Shown in pieces: positions 1 through 11,200 of a stretch of DNA of 64,000 nucleotides. Origin of the DNA: Endotrypanum monterogeii. Lineage: Eukaryota; Euglenozoa; Kinetoplastea; Trypanosomatida; Trypanosomatidae. Positions within the stretch are counted from its first letter, which is position 1. Each line of letters starts with the position of its first letter. Below the pieces are notes generated by a model, which did not search any database, was not told where the DNA came from, and saw nothing but the letters and a program-made list of their open reading frames with translations. The DNA lies in assembly GCA_000333855.2 (NCBI GenBank), contig CM007346.1, forward strand, positions 900,365 through 964,364, read 5' to 3'. A program made the position numbers and the translations under genes.

Positions 1-27
1 CCCGACGAGGAGAGCAACGAAGACGAG

Positions 28-3000
28 ATGGAGGAAGTGGAGGAGGGGGAGGATGTAGAGGGGGCTGCGACAGTGGCCACCCGCTTCACACACGACTCCT
101 GTGCTGTCACCGTAGCAGAAAGCGAGAAAAGTGCGGAGGCGCCAATGAGGTTGACTATTTCCCCAATGGCGGAGAGTGCCCATGGGGAGGGGGGGAGAGA
201 CGACGACCGTACATGGGTCAAAGGATATGGAGAAACAAAGGAGGCTTCTTTCACCTTCACCGGCTACCTCGTTTCTTCGGCCGTTCTGCGTGGTCGGATG
301 GAATTTGACCGTATTGAGCTCCCCGACAGTGACGGCGCCGACGGGGCTGCCAGCCAGGAGTGGGCTTGCTCCATGTGTACCTTCATTAATGAACCCTCTA
401 CTGTGAGATGCGCCATCTGCTCGAACGCTCGTCCTGGCGCGTCGTGGACGTGTCCGATGTGCAGTTTTTCCTACAACGCCCTCTCGGCACCGACATGCTT
501 GACGTGCGGGTGCATGCGTCCGAGCATCGTTCGACGTCAAGAGGCACCAGGTCTGTCCTGTTACTGCACTCGATGCTACCAGCGCGAGTTTGTCCGTGAC
601 TTCCACGCGCTTCGTCACAGACATTTGTGCACCGTCTGCGCTCGCGTGACGCGGTGGCTCCCAAAAGATAAGTTCTCCACCTCCCTTGAGGCACGTCTCA
701 TCGGCGACGGCGCCACATTGGAGTTTCAGTGGACGCTGGATGGATCGAAGATTGTCTGCTTCGGCATGCACACCCACGCGTACGATGCGGACATGTTGTG
801 GGCGTTGGTCGAGACAGCTGCTAAGCAGGTGGGGTCATCTGCCGCGGTGGAGGTGGGCCGCTATGTTTGTCCAATGCCGGAGCGGCCGCTCACTTCAAAT
901 CTCGCGACCGCACAAATGCGCCGAAATTTATCGGCGGCATCGGTTGCTCCTGAGCCATGTATGGTCGGCGCCATTGTGTACTACGCGAGCGCCATTCTCC
1001 TTCGTAATGCAACCCTGTTGCCTCCCGCGCAGCTTAGCCAATCAGAGTTTCTGCGCCGAATTCACGTTTGCTCGAAAGAGTGGCTGGAGGGCTGGGGTCG
1101 GTTCTTGCCCTCGACTGTCACCCCCATTTTCTTCCAGTGTCTTCAGATGCTGCAGGATGGAATTCACGAGCCGGAGTTGGTCACAACAATAGCTACGGTC
1201 GCCTTGGTGTTAATCCAGCAACAATCACATCACCTGTCAACGGAGAAGGACGCATTACTTTATGCGCTGTGTCTAAACGCCATGCGGCATGATGATGCGG
1301 GGCTGCGGAAGGCTAGCTACGAGTGTCTGAGCGCTTTGATGGAGGACAATGCATGCGCTCAGTTGAATGCGCAGCCGCTGGTACCGGTGCTGTGCATGGA
1401 ACCCCTCGTGGAGGGGCAGCAGCGGGCAACGATTTTGGCGCTTCTCCACCACGCATCCATGCGAACCACCTCAGCGATTGCGAAAGCCAGCGCGTGCCTG
1501 GTGCGCACTGTGGACGCGATGGAGCGAAAGGGTCCTCTACCGCCCATGCTGGGCAGGCCCTTCCCGTATGTTGTAGCCTTGACGGAGACGCGCCTCAACG
1601 AGGCTGGGGAGCTGCTTGTGGGTCAGGTGCGCGGCAGCGTTGGCGTGGCGCCGACAAAGGGAGGTAAGTTCTACTACGAGGTGGAGGTTCCGCCGGATTT
1701 CACGGACAGATCCAAGACGGTGGTGATGGGATGGGGCACCTTGGAGCACGAGCGTATTGCCTCAGCGCAGCACGTCGGGTCTGACTTGCATTCATGGGGT
1801 TACAACTGCCGCGAGCACCTTAGGTTAATGATGACCGAGCAGGCGATACCCGTGCCGCGGCGCCCGTGTGCAGGTGATGTTATTGGGTCCATGATTGACC
1901 TGGAGACGATGATGGTGTGTTGGACGATCAATGGGCAGGAGATATCGTGGGTATCGGTGCCGGCGCAGGGGGACGGGGAGGAGATCTATCCATACGTGAG
2001 CGCCTCCGTCGAACCACAGAGTCTTAAGATTCGCTTGGGCAACACCCACTTCAAACCAGCTGACTATCAGGATTATTCCCCACCATCAGACAAGGAGCTG
2101 TGGCACAGTGAGGGCGAGCGAAATGATGCCGACAACGCCAACCCTGTCACCCCGACTGTTGCTTCTCAAACATACGAGTTTTATCAGCAACTCAGTCGTG
2201 CACTGGAAGAGGCTTCCATCACATCCCTCAAGGAGTCGTCGGTGCTGCCGCTGCTCGACGCGGCGACCGCACACAGCGTGATTCGTCAGTACCCACTTCT
2301 GATGGCCGTGGTCGGCTCGCCCAACCCTGCGACCTACAGGAGGCGGGTTGCGGCACCGGTGAACATGCGTGGCTTACTTCCATACATCCAACAGCTTAGC
2401 AGCGTGCAAGAGCTGACCATCATTGTTGCCCGTCATGTGCGGCTTATCGAGAAGTCTCCCTACCTCATGTCGTATTACCGCAAGGCAACAGATTTGCTTT
2501 TCAGCAACGGCCGCTGGACTATTTTTGAACTGCAACCGGGCGGCAGACCCAAGTACAACAGTGGGCAGGCGTTTCGTGTTTTTGTCTCGCTACGCCAGGC
2601 GAACAGGGTGCGAGCCGAGGCCGATGCGGCGTGGCTAGCGGAACATCCAGAACTTTGTTCCCATGCGTCATCCATGTCTGCGACGCCACTGCCGCGCTCG
2701 AACCAACGCTCTCAAGTCGTTGCCACAGCCGTCCCTGAGAACGCGCCGTTGCCTCTAAACAGTGCTGTGGAGGTAGTCGAGGCGGCGGTGGCGCCATCGC
2801 TATCCGGGGAAGAGGGTACCGTGCCAGCCTTTACTGTTGACGTCCATGTTCACGAGGATGTCAACACCGAGGAGACGGAGGACGGCGGTGACGACCTTGT
2901 CGGGTTTGGGGGAAACGAAGACGAGGACGCTGAGGACGCCGAGGAGGTGCTATCGATGCACCCCGACAACGCGGAGGGCGGCTGGCAGGACAGATTACGC

Positions 3001-4248
3001 GACGTCTTCGGAGACGTTTCCCTTTTATCGCCGGAGGGGCGTCGTCTGCGGTTCAGCGTGACAGGGCAACTCTTTTCCCAGTTGGAGAAAGCGCGGGTGT
3101 ACCAGCGAGCTCGCATGTTTGCGGTTCAGCTGCACGGCGCCCTCGCGCTGGACGCCGGTGGCGTGACACGCACAGTGATGAGCATGATCGGCGATGAGGT
3201 GAGTTACCGCTTTATTCGTGGCGTGCGCGTCGATCCTCTGTTGCCTCTTTTCCAGCTATGCAGCCATAGTACTATGTTCACTGTGGTTCCGAACATGTCC
3301 GCCTTTTATACAAGCGAGGTGGACAGCAATGGCATCGAAGGCAGTGTTCTGCGTCGGATGTACGAGTGGCTTGGCAAGGTAATGGGGAATATGGTGCTTT
3401 GCGGAACGCTCAAGGTCTCTCTTAATTTCCCTCAGATGCTATGGAAGACGCTGACATTTGAAGAGGACACCATAACGATCTCCGACTATGCCTACGACAT
3501 CGATGACAATATCGCTGCGGCTCTGCAAGACGAGGAGTTTGTACTCAGTGAAGGCTTCTTTGCCTCTTTGCCAGAGCACGTCCGGGCTAACCCCTTATTT
3601 TTACACAGCGTCCAGGGCGGCGGCGCCGGTGCGATGGACAGCGTCGCTGCGCCTCTAGCTCCACGTGCGCTGCGGCCATACGCCTGCATGACCCCGGAGA
3701 GGAGCATGCAGGACATGAGCCACTTGGTGCTGGAGGAGCTGGAGGAGATGGCTGCTAGTGAGGAGGCTGCAGAAGTGGACCGTCGCCGCTCTCTCGCCCG
3801 GGAGGCGCTGCTCCACCAATATGACCCCGTGTTCTTCGCCATTCGGGCTGGGCTGACTTCAGTAGTTCCTGCGGCTTCGCTGCGTGCCGTACCGTGGGAG
3901 GATCTGCGCGCACGCGTGTGCGGCAGCGGCGCTGCCTCGAGCGAACATGTAATAGCCGAGCTCGACATGTCGCCGTTGTCCTCGTCGATGCGCTCGATGC
4001 TGACAGAGGTACTCAATAGTTTCACCAAGTCGCAGCTGGCGCGTTTTCTCCTTTTCTGCTCCGGTCAGAGCCGTATCCCGCTGCCGGAGAGGGTGTTGGT
4101 GGAGTGTGGGGACGAGCCGGGCCGCCTGCCAACAGCGCACACCTGTTCTCCAATCTCGCTCCTGCTCCAGCCATGCACCACAGCCGCAGAGTTGCAGTGC
4201 AGCATCGAGACATGTCTCACCCACGCGGCAGAGTTTGGGTTCGTGTAG
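28..4248 (+). CDS. HECT-type E3 ubiquitin ligase with RanBP2 zinc fingers and SPRY domain (probably 5' partial)
   Basis: A predicted E3 ligase that takes ubiquitin from an E2 onto its own cysteine and passes it to a substrate. Two RanBP2-type zinc fingers (W-x-C-x2-C...C-x2-C) lie near residues 111-136 and 140-166, followed by a Cys/His-rich stretch near 178-208. A SPRY domain covers about 541-672. An acidic run is near 948-976. The last ~400 residues are a HECT domain; the H-T-C motif puts the catalytic Cys at residue 1373, 33 residues from the C-terminus, as is usual for HECT enzymes. RanBP2 fingers often bind ubiquitin or RNA, and SPRY domains bind partners; which applies here is not known. 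The frame stays open through bases 1-27 to the window edge, so the real start may lie outside and the residue numbers would shift. The substrate cannot be inferred. Confidence 0.85.
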   Translation: MEEVEEGEDVEGAATVATRFTHDSCAVTVAESEKSAEAPMRLTISPMAESAHGEGGRDDDRTWVKGYGETKEASFTFTGYLVSSAVLRGRMEFDRIELPDSDGADGAASQEWACSMCTFINEPSTVRCAICSNARPGASWTCPMCSFSYNALSAPTCLTCGCMRPSIVRRQEAPGLSCYCTRCYQREFVRDFHALRHRHLCTVCARVTRWLPKDKFSTSLEARLIGDGATLEFQWTLDGSKIVCFGMHTHAYDADMLWALVETAAKQVGSSAAVEVGRYVCPMPERPLTSNLATAQMRRNLSAASVAPEPCMVGAIVYYASAILLRNATLLPPAQLSQSEFLRRIHVCSKEWLEGWGRFLPSTVTPIFFQCLQMLQDGIHEPELVTTIATVALVLIQQQSHHLSTEKDALLYALCLNAMRHDDAGLRKASYECLSALMEDNACAQLNAQPLVPVLCMEPLVEGQQRATILALLHHASMRTTSAIAKASACLVRTVDAMERKGPLPPMLGRPFPYVVALTETRLNEAGELLVGQVRGSVGVAPTKGGKFYYEVEVPPDFTDRSKTVVMGWGTLEHERIASAQHVGSDLHSWGYNCREHLRLMMTEQAIPVPRRPCAGDVIGSMIDLETMMVCWTINGQEISWVSVPAQGDGEEIYPYVSASVEPQSLKIRLGNTHFKPADYQDYSPPSDKELWHSEGERNDADNANPVTPTVASQTYEFYQQLSRALEEASITSLKESSVLPLLDAATAHSVIRQYPLLMAVVGSPNPATYRRRVAAPVNMRGLLPYIQQLSSVQELTIIVARHVRLIEKSPYLMSYYRKATDLLFSNGRWTIFELQPGGRPKYNSGQAFRVFVSLRQANRVRAEADAAWLAEHPELCSHASSMSATPLPRSNQRSQVVATAVPENAPLPLNSAVEVVEAAVAPSLSGEEGTVPAFTVDVHVHEDVNTEETEDGGDDLVGFGGNEDEDAEDAEEVLSMHPDNAEGGWQDRLRDVFGDVSLLSPEGRRLRFSVTGQLFSQLEKARVYQRARMFAVQLHGALALDAGGVTRTVMSMIGDEVSYRFIRGVRVDPLLPLFQLCSHSTMFTVVPNMSAFYTSEVDSNGIEGSVLRRMYEWLGKVMGNMVLCGTLKVSLNFPQMLWKTLTFEEDTITISDYAYDIDDNIAAALQDEEFVLSEGFFASLPEHVRANPLFLHSVQGGGAGAMDSVAAPLAPRALRPYACMTPERSMQDMSHLVLEELEEMAASEEAAEVDRRRSLAREALLHQYDPVFFAIRAGLTSVVPAASLRAVPWEDLRARVCGSGAASSEHVIAELDMSPLSSSMRSMLTEVLNSFTKSQLARFLLFCSGQSRIPLPERVLVECGDEPGRLPTAHTCSPISLLLQPCTTAAELQCSIETCLTHAAEFGFV

Positions 4249-4974
4249 AGGAGCACTCTTGATGTCGTCGCTGCAGATTATGAAAGGCGGAGTTTCTGTC
4301 TCGCTCATTCCCGTCATATTCGGGTCCATGCAGTATATATATATATATATATATTTGTGGAGAGAGGGAGGGGGTCAGAGCTCTTCTTCGCTTGGTGGTA
4401 CGAACTGTTTTTGTTGCAATGGGCGCATTTCCTTTTTTTTTTCCAAAAGGATCACCTCTTTTCATTTATTGTTCTTTATGACGCTTTCTTTTTTCATATG
4501 TACGTGTATGCACCTCTTGCATCGTGATGTTGACCACGCACAATTGCATTTGCCCTTCTTCCCATTGAGAAATTCCCCGTGAGTCCCTATGTAATACCGA
4601 TGTGACTGCACTTTTTCAGTAGAAACCCAACAAACGAAGAGCAAATAGAAAAAAAAAATAAAGTTGTTCAAGGCCAAATCTCCATTGCACGGTCCGGGGG
4701 TGGGAACTTCGTGGGCGTCAAGCCTCTCATTGCGTCCCCCCTTTTTTTCCCAATTGCTTTTTTCTTCTCACGCCCCCATGAGCGTCGGGTGTGCATGTGT
4801 GTAATCTCACGCGATACCACACCGTGTTTCTCTCTCTCTGCTTCTTCCCCTGGTTATATCCCCACCTTTCCCTCTCTGTCTGCCTGGCTACCTCGGATGC
4901 ACACGCCATTTTTATGCACGGTGATGCATTAATTGCACCAACGGCAAAGTTTAATCGACCTGAAAGGAGCGTTG

Positions 4975-5005
<31 letters not shown>

Positions 5006-5241
5006 TCAGTTTCGATTTTCGATAGGTGTATTTCACTGGTTTCCGTGTCTGAGCACTGGTGTGTCCCTGTGTTTGACAGTACCGGAAGCCTTTGTTTTTG
5101 CAATAGCTCGCTTATCCTCGTTCTATTGGAGGGCTTCATACATTTGTTTCACGGCTGCTTCCACCGCGTCAAAGACATAAGCGTCGACACATCTAATGAT
5201 TGCATGTAGAGCATAACGGCTCTTTCTCTCACACACGCACG
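4249..5241 (+). other. Intergenic region, HECT to FN3 gene
   Basis: No supported gene. It holds (TA)n at 4334-4354 and 4981-5006, T-rich runs near 4432-4441 and 4741-4748, and an A-rich run at 4649-4658. It must contain the poly(A) sites of the first gene and the acceptor of the next. Confidence 0.7.
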
Positions 5242-8200
5242 ATGCAATCAAACAACTCAACTGCAGTAAACGCCGCGGCTGCTTCTCACGAGGCACTCAT
5301 GGCGGTTCCTTCCTCCGTCGCAGAAACAGCAGCACCCGGGGCGGACGATGTACAGATGGCGCATGGCGCCTCACCCCACGCCTCGGTCACTGCTCCAGCA
5401 GCACCTGTCAGATCGAACGGAGTTTGCACCTCAAGTCCACCACAGCTGAACTGCCAGGCAGCAGTGGTGCGCATCGGTGAAGTTTTTGGTGAGTTCGCGT
5501 GCAGCGTGTTTCGCGTTGATGGTCGCAGTGAAGTCTGCAGCACCGATAAGATGCCCCCGCATGTGTCACATGCGACCGCGGTGCCGCAAGCCCTTGCTAA
5601 GGACACTGGCGTGCCCTCGTCTTTGCTGGAAGCTGCGGCGCACAGAGCAATAGCTGCAGACCAGCAGCACATCAGCAACTGCGAGGGCGCTGCCGTCGCC
5701 ACTGCTCCTGGCGCGATTAATAGAGATGCACTCAACAAAATAAATACCTCTGCCGGTGCGGCGTCGGTGGTCGCCAGGGCATCGGATCATGGCGTCCCAG
5801 TGAACTGTGAGGCGGAGGGTCTGCCTCGCTGGGAGCTTCTGATCTATGCGATGAAGCAGGAGGGGCATCTTGGCGCCCGTGCCATGGCGTTATCCGAGGT
5901 TCGGAGCCAGCGTCTTGTTGAGAACGTCAGCGGGGTATCTCATCGCCCAGGAGAAGGGTCTGCAGCAGATGACACTGAGGGTGAGGACAGCGCGTATGAT
6001 GACTGTCCTCTGCCGGATGGCGCTCTCTTGTTCTTTCAGAAGACGATGCCCACGGCGAAGCTGTCCAAGGTGGTGAAGCTGGAGGCGGGTCGGCACTACA
6101 CCGCTCGCGTTCGCTGCTACATCAGAAGCCATCGCTGCTGGAGTGCGTGGTCAGAGCCGATCCATACCGCGACAATGTTTCATGTCGAGACGCGCATTCT
6201 CGAAATTGGTTCTGACTACGTGCATTGCATCTGGGACCGTGTGGGGCAGCGAAATGAAGAGGGACTGACGCCTGAGACGGACGCCGAGACGACGGCGTGG
6301 GCGCGGAGTATACCTGACTTCGAGCTAAGGTATCTCCGGGAGTCGGACATGGCGGTGCATTACCAGGAGAAGTTTGGTATTGGTGCCCGCTCGGTGACGG
6401 TGCACGACTTGCAGCCGAGCACGCGCTACATTGTGTTCATGCGGTACCGCACCGTGATTCACACAATGCGAGAATGGGTGGAAGTTGCGCGTCTGGTTAC
6501 GGCGAGTCCGTTAGAGGTCCGTCTTCTCTCTCGCGGCGAGGACACGTTTACCTTCGCCTGGGAATCTCAGACTGAGAAGATCTTGAACAAAGCACCCACA
6601 GACGAGAAAACGGGGACATTGGTTTCTGAGGGCCAGATATTGGGCGAGGCGGAGACCGCTCAACCCATCGCTACCAACGTCGGTTACCTCCAGTCACAAA
6701 TTACCGTGCATCGGTACGAGCTAAGCGTTGAAAGCGCCGGGCTGCGGTTCGACCCGATAACCGTTCCTGCCTCCGTTTGCCAATACACAATGTCAGACTT
6801 GTTCCCTAGAACGGTGTACTCAGTCTCTGTGCGTGCGCTTTCCATGGGTGGCAGGTGGACCGGCCGCTCCGAGCCACTCAAGGTCTCTACTGCGAGTCGT
6901 CCAGTCGTGTCGGTGGCTGCGATCGGGGAGTCGTTTGCATCATTCGCGTGGTCCCGCAACTTAGATGAAGAGCTGCACGAGTCCCAAGTCCAGTACCGCG
7001 TGCTGAGCACGTTTTCTGCCTATAAACAATCTGAGACCATCGACCTTGCCTCACCTTCCTCACCTCAGGACCCGCCAACTCGTCTTCTGCACGTCGAGCA
7101 TCTGCAATCTGGCCATGATTACACCGTCACCCTCCGCATTGCGATCGAAGGCACGTGGGGAATCTGGACAGAGCCTCTGCGCTTCACCACGGCGCCGAGC
7201 CTCGCTGTCACGTATCTTGAGCGTGGCGAGAACTTTCTTACGCTGAACTGGCCCTCGATCGAGCGTCCATTGACGCCTAAGCACGGCGACACCGCCATCG
7301 CTGATCAGCCACCACTTTATAACATCGTCGTTGTGAGGGTGGACAGCGCTGGGGAGCAGGCGGCCGTGCTCAATGAGCGCGTCACGCGTGACGCCACCCA
7401 GCGTGGATTCCGCGTTAACAACCTCGAGCCTGACACGACCTACGATGTTCAATGTCGAATATGGGAGCGTAACCCTTTGTCCGGGTACGAGGGCTGGGGT
7501 CAGTTGTCAACGCCGGTGCGGATGCGCACGCTAAGGTCGGTCGCCATGCACGTTTGGGATGTTGGCGAAGACTTCATCCATATCATGTGGCGTCGAGGGC
7601 TTTCAGAGGCAGATAAAGCATCGCCAGACACTACAAAAGCTGATGGCCATGCTGCCGCGGGTGCACCTGTCGAGTGGGACGATCTCAAGTATGAAGTCGT
7701 GGTCGGCTGCGTGGGTGCCGGTGAGGAAGAGCTGCTTCACCGGCATGTCCTGGAGACCAGTTACACTGTGACGCAGCTGAAGCCGGCGACGACCTACACA
7801 ATCGCCGTGCGTGCATGCGACGAGCAGGAGCAGTGGGGGTCGTGGAGCAGCGTCAAGGTGCGCACGCTCGCCTCGGTGAAGACGTCGATTCACGAGATTG
7901 GCGAGGATTTCGTGCGGTTGATGTGGCAGCGGTGCGTCGAGTCGGTCGACGTTGATTTGCACGGGGTCACTGTCGCTGATAGGTTTGTCTCCAGGTACAG
8001 TGTTTTGGTCTACGGGCGGGAGCTGCCTGGCATGCCGGTGGTGCCGCATACCCAAAGCGGCTATGAGGGTGGCGGCGGTCGCTCTGACATTGTTCGCTTT
8101 GATTTCGTTACGAGTGAGCACACATCATTGCGCGTCCGCGAATTGCTGCCGGATCGGGAGTACGTGGCCGTGGTGCGGGCTGCCACAGCCAGCGGGTGCT

Positions 8201-11200
8201 GGGGACTGTGGAGTCGTCCGGTGCGGTTTCGTACAAACCCGCAGTTCCGCATCCCCACACACCAGCTGAGGGTTGGGGAGAATTACGTGAGGGTGACGTG
8301 GAGCCGTGATGAGGCGGAGGTGCTGGAGCGGGTTGCTGCCGCGCAGGGTGACTACGATGACGAAGTTCACCTCGGGGACTGGACCGTCACCGGGCAGGAG
8401 CTGCGCATCAACGGTGTGACGTCTCAGTATGCGAAGCAGTACGACCTTGACGCAGAGGTGCGGGAGTTGAAGGTGGGAGATCTTCAGCCGGCTTGTGCCT
8501 ACACAATACAAATCCGAGTGCGTGGTCGATCGGGCAGTTGGGGCTTGTGGTCTGCACCGGCCCCGATTCTGACCCGCGGCACCATTTCTGTCACAGCGGA
8601 CGAGGTAGCGGAGGACTTTATTACGATGCGCTGGGAGCGGCGCAAGGTAGAGAATCCTCGTCATTTTCCCACCGGCCGCGGTGTCATCACTTCCTATCGG
8701 CTGCGTGTCTACAACGTGGACGGAGTGCACATGGAGACCCTCCTGGGCGACGGCGACTGTCCGCACCGCGTGACAGGACTCAAACCGAACACGTACTACT
8801 GTCTCGAACTCAAGGCGAACTACAATGATGATGAGTGGGGTCTATGGAGTGTGCCGCTATGGTGTCTCACAATGCAGCCAATTCGCATACAGACAAAGCT
8901 AATCTCAGAGGAGTTTTGCTGCCTAAGGCTCACACGCCCAAGTCAGCAGCGCCGCCTGCCTGAGGACGACGGCAATCCACAGACAATGGATCGTGTTCTG
9001 GCGCACGGCAGGCTGCGCTCAACGATTATGCTCTGCGTCACGTCGTCTTACTCATACAAAGCGCCGTACAACACTGCTGTCATTGTGTCAAATGAGGTGA
9101 AAGCGGAGCCTCCGAGCGATAATCTGCCGCCTGGTGCGGCTAATCAGCGTCTCATTTATCAAACAGAGCTGGTGAACAGCTCCGAAGTCATAGAGCATCG
9201 AGTTCAAAATCTCAAGTGCAACACTGTGTACAGCGTGTCGGCACGCACTAAGCTGGAAAACAGCGAGTGGGGTATGTGGTCCCCGTCCCTGCTCTTCGCT
9301 ACTGTACCAGCGATACGGGTTTGCTTCACGAGCATTGGTGAGAGCTTTGTCGGGGTGGAGTGGGCACGTTATGCGCAGGTTGTCCCGTCGCAAATTGAGA
9401 ACCCAGAACAGGTTGTTCTCGGCGTCGCTGCGATTACCGCCTCCCGAGTACGGGTGCGTGAAAGCGGTGGGGCTCACCAGCATACGTACACCGTGGAGGG
9501 TGCGGCGAACTCGTGGCGGATAGATAACTTAAAGCCAGCGACAACCTACATGATATGTGTGCAGACCTTCAACGACAACTACGAATGGGGCATGTGGAGC
9601 GAAGAGGAGAAGGTGCGAACAGTGCCTGGAATGGTGATCCACTTGCAGCATGTATCGGAGGATGCCCTTTGGGTGTCGTGGTCACGCCGCACAGATCTTC
9701 AGGTGTCCGTGGACGCCAACACAGCTTTGAACGTTAACATTTTTGCCAGCGCGTACGAAGTGCGCTTCGTCGGCGAGGGTGGCTTCAACTACACTCAAAA
9801 GACGGACTCCACAAGTCTATTTTTTCGTGGGTTGATGCCGGATGCAGTGTACACAGTTTACGTACGCGCTCTCTTTGCAGAGTCGGAGTATTGGGGACTG
9901 TGGTCGGCACAAGCATTCCGCACGAAGCCACGTATTCGTGTCACGTTTGGAAATATTGGCGAGCACTTCGTGATGCTGGAATGGCGCCGTCACGTGCCGA
10001 AACCGACGGACACAGAGGCGCGCATGCTGTTAGAAAATGGCAGCGCTGGTTTGTTGTACAACTCCGGCACCTCTTCCAAGACTCAAACGCTGACGCCGCT
10101 GGGCAAGCTGAACGACAGAAAAGACATCACCGGGGCTTTAAGGCCTATGTCCGACAACTATGACGCCGCGACTTATCAGCCATTTTGTATCGCGGAGACA
10201 GAGGACATCGTTCAGCTGTACCGCTTTAAGGTTCAGCGCGTCGGCGAGTCGTACAGCGTCATCTATAATATCGCTCCTACCGTGAGCGAGTTTCGCCTTC
10301 GTGACCTGCTGCCTTCCTCGGAGTACCGCGTGTGGGCGTGTGCTAAGGGGTATGAGGGTGTATGGGGTTTCTGGAGCGATGAGTCGCGTGTGCGCACGCT
10401 TCCGCAGCTGAGGCTGGATGTGCTCGATATTGGCGAGGATTACATACGGGCCCAGTGGCGTAGAGGGCCGTGGGAGGGGGCGTGCATGGATGAGAACGAC
10501 GGAACAGAGGTCCGACAGGTTGATGGAGCTGTTAGCGGGTACGAGATTCGGGTTTTGGACACCTCAGGCGTGATTGCTGCCACCAGGACAACAACTTCCA
10601 AGGAAACCACCGCCATCCTTTCCGGCCTCCATCTGTCATCTCTTTACAAGATTCAGGTGCGGGCCAAGGACACGTATGATGCGTGGGGGCTCTGGACCGA
10701 CCCGGTGCCTTTCTTTACACTGAAGCCTGTTACCGTAGCAGTGCACTGTATCGGCGAGACGTTTGCTGACGCACAGTGGTCGCGCATGATGCATCATGGC
10801 ACTTTCTTGCATCCACAGGAGAAAAGCGGAGATGTCAGCGACGCGGGCGAGATGCTGGTTGATCCGGAGGGGGTTCTGCACCCTGATGAGCGGGTGAAGC
10901 GGTGGCACTTACGTATATCGTGCAACCGCATCTTCGCAGGCATGCCGCAAACGGATGACTACCGCGACCTGTACGCTGAAGAGGGGGTGTTTGCACTCCG
11001 TATCGATGAACTGCACCCTCACGCTACTTACTCCATCACCGTGCGGGGTCTGAACTATGCCGGTGAATGGGGCCACTGGAGCCCAGCAGCTGTGGTTACC
11101 ACGTGTCCCTTGCTCAAGGTCGGCGTTGAGGTGGCTGGAGAAACATTCCTACAGCTCTCGTGGTATCGGCCAGAAATGCGGAGTCACTCGGATGCGTCGG

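Noticed and set aside
5200..5241. TTG start 14 codons upstream for the FN3 gene, and similar GTG/TTG starts at 23250, 36859, 42937, 45059, 49308, 57155 and 58999.
   Set aside because: Trypanosomatid nuclear genes start at ATG; an in-frame ATG follows each within at most 39 codons, and two of the non-ATG starts lie upstream of the likely splice acceptor.
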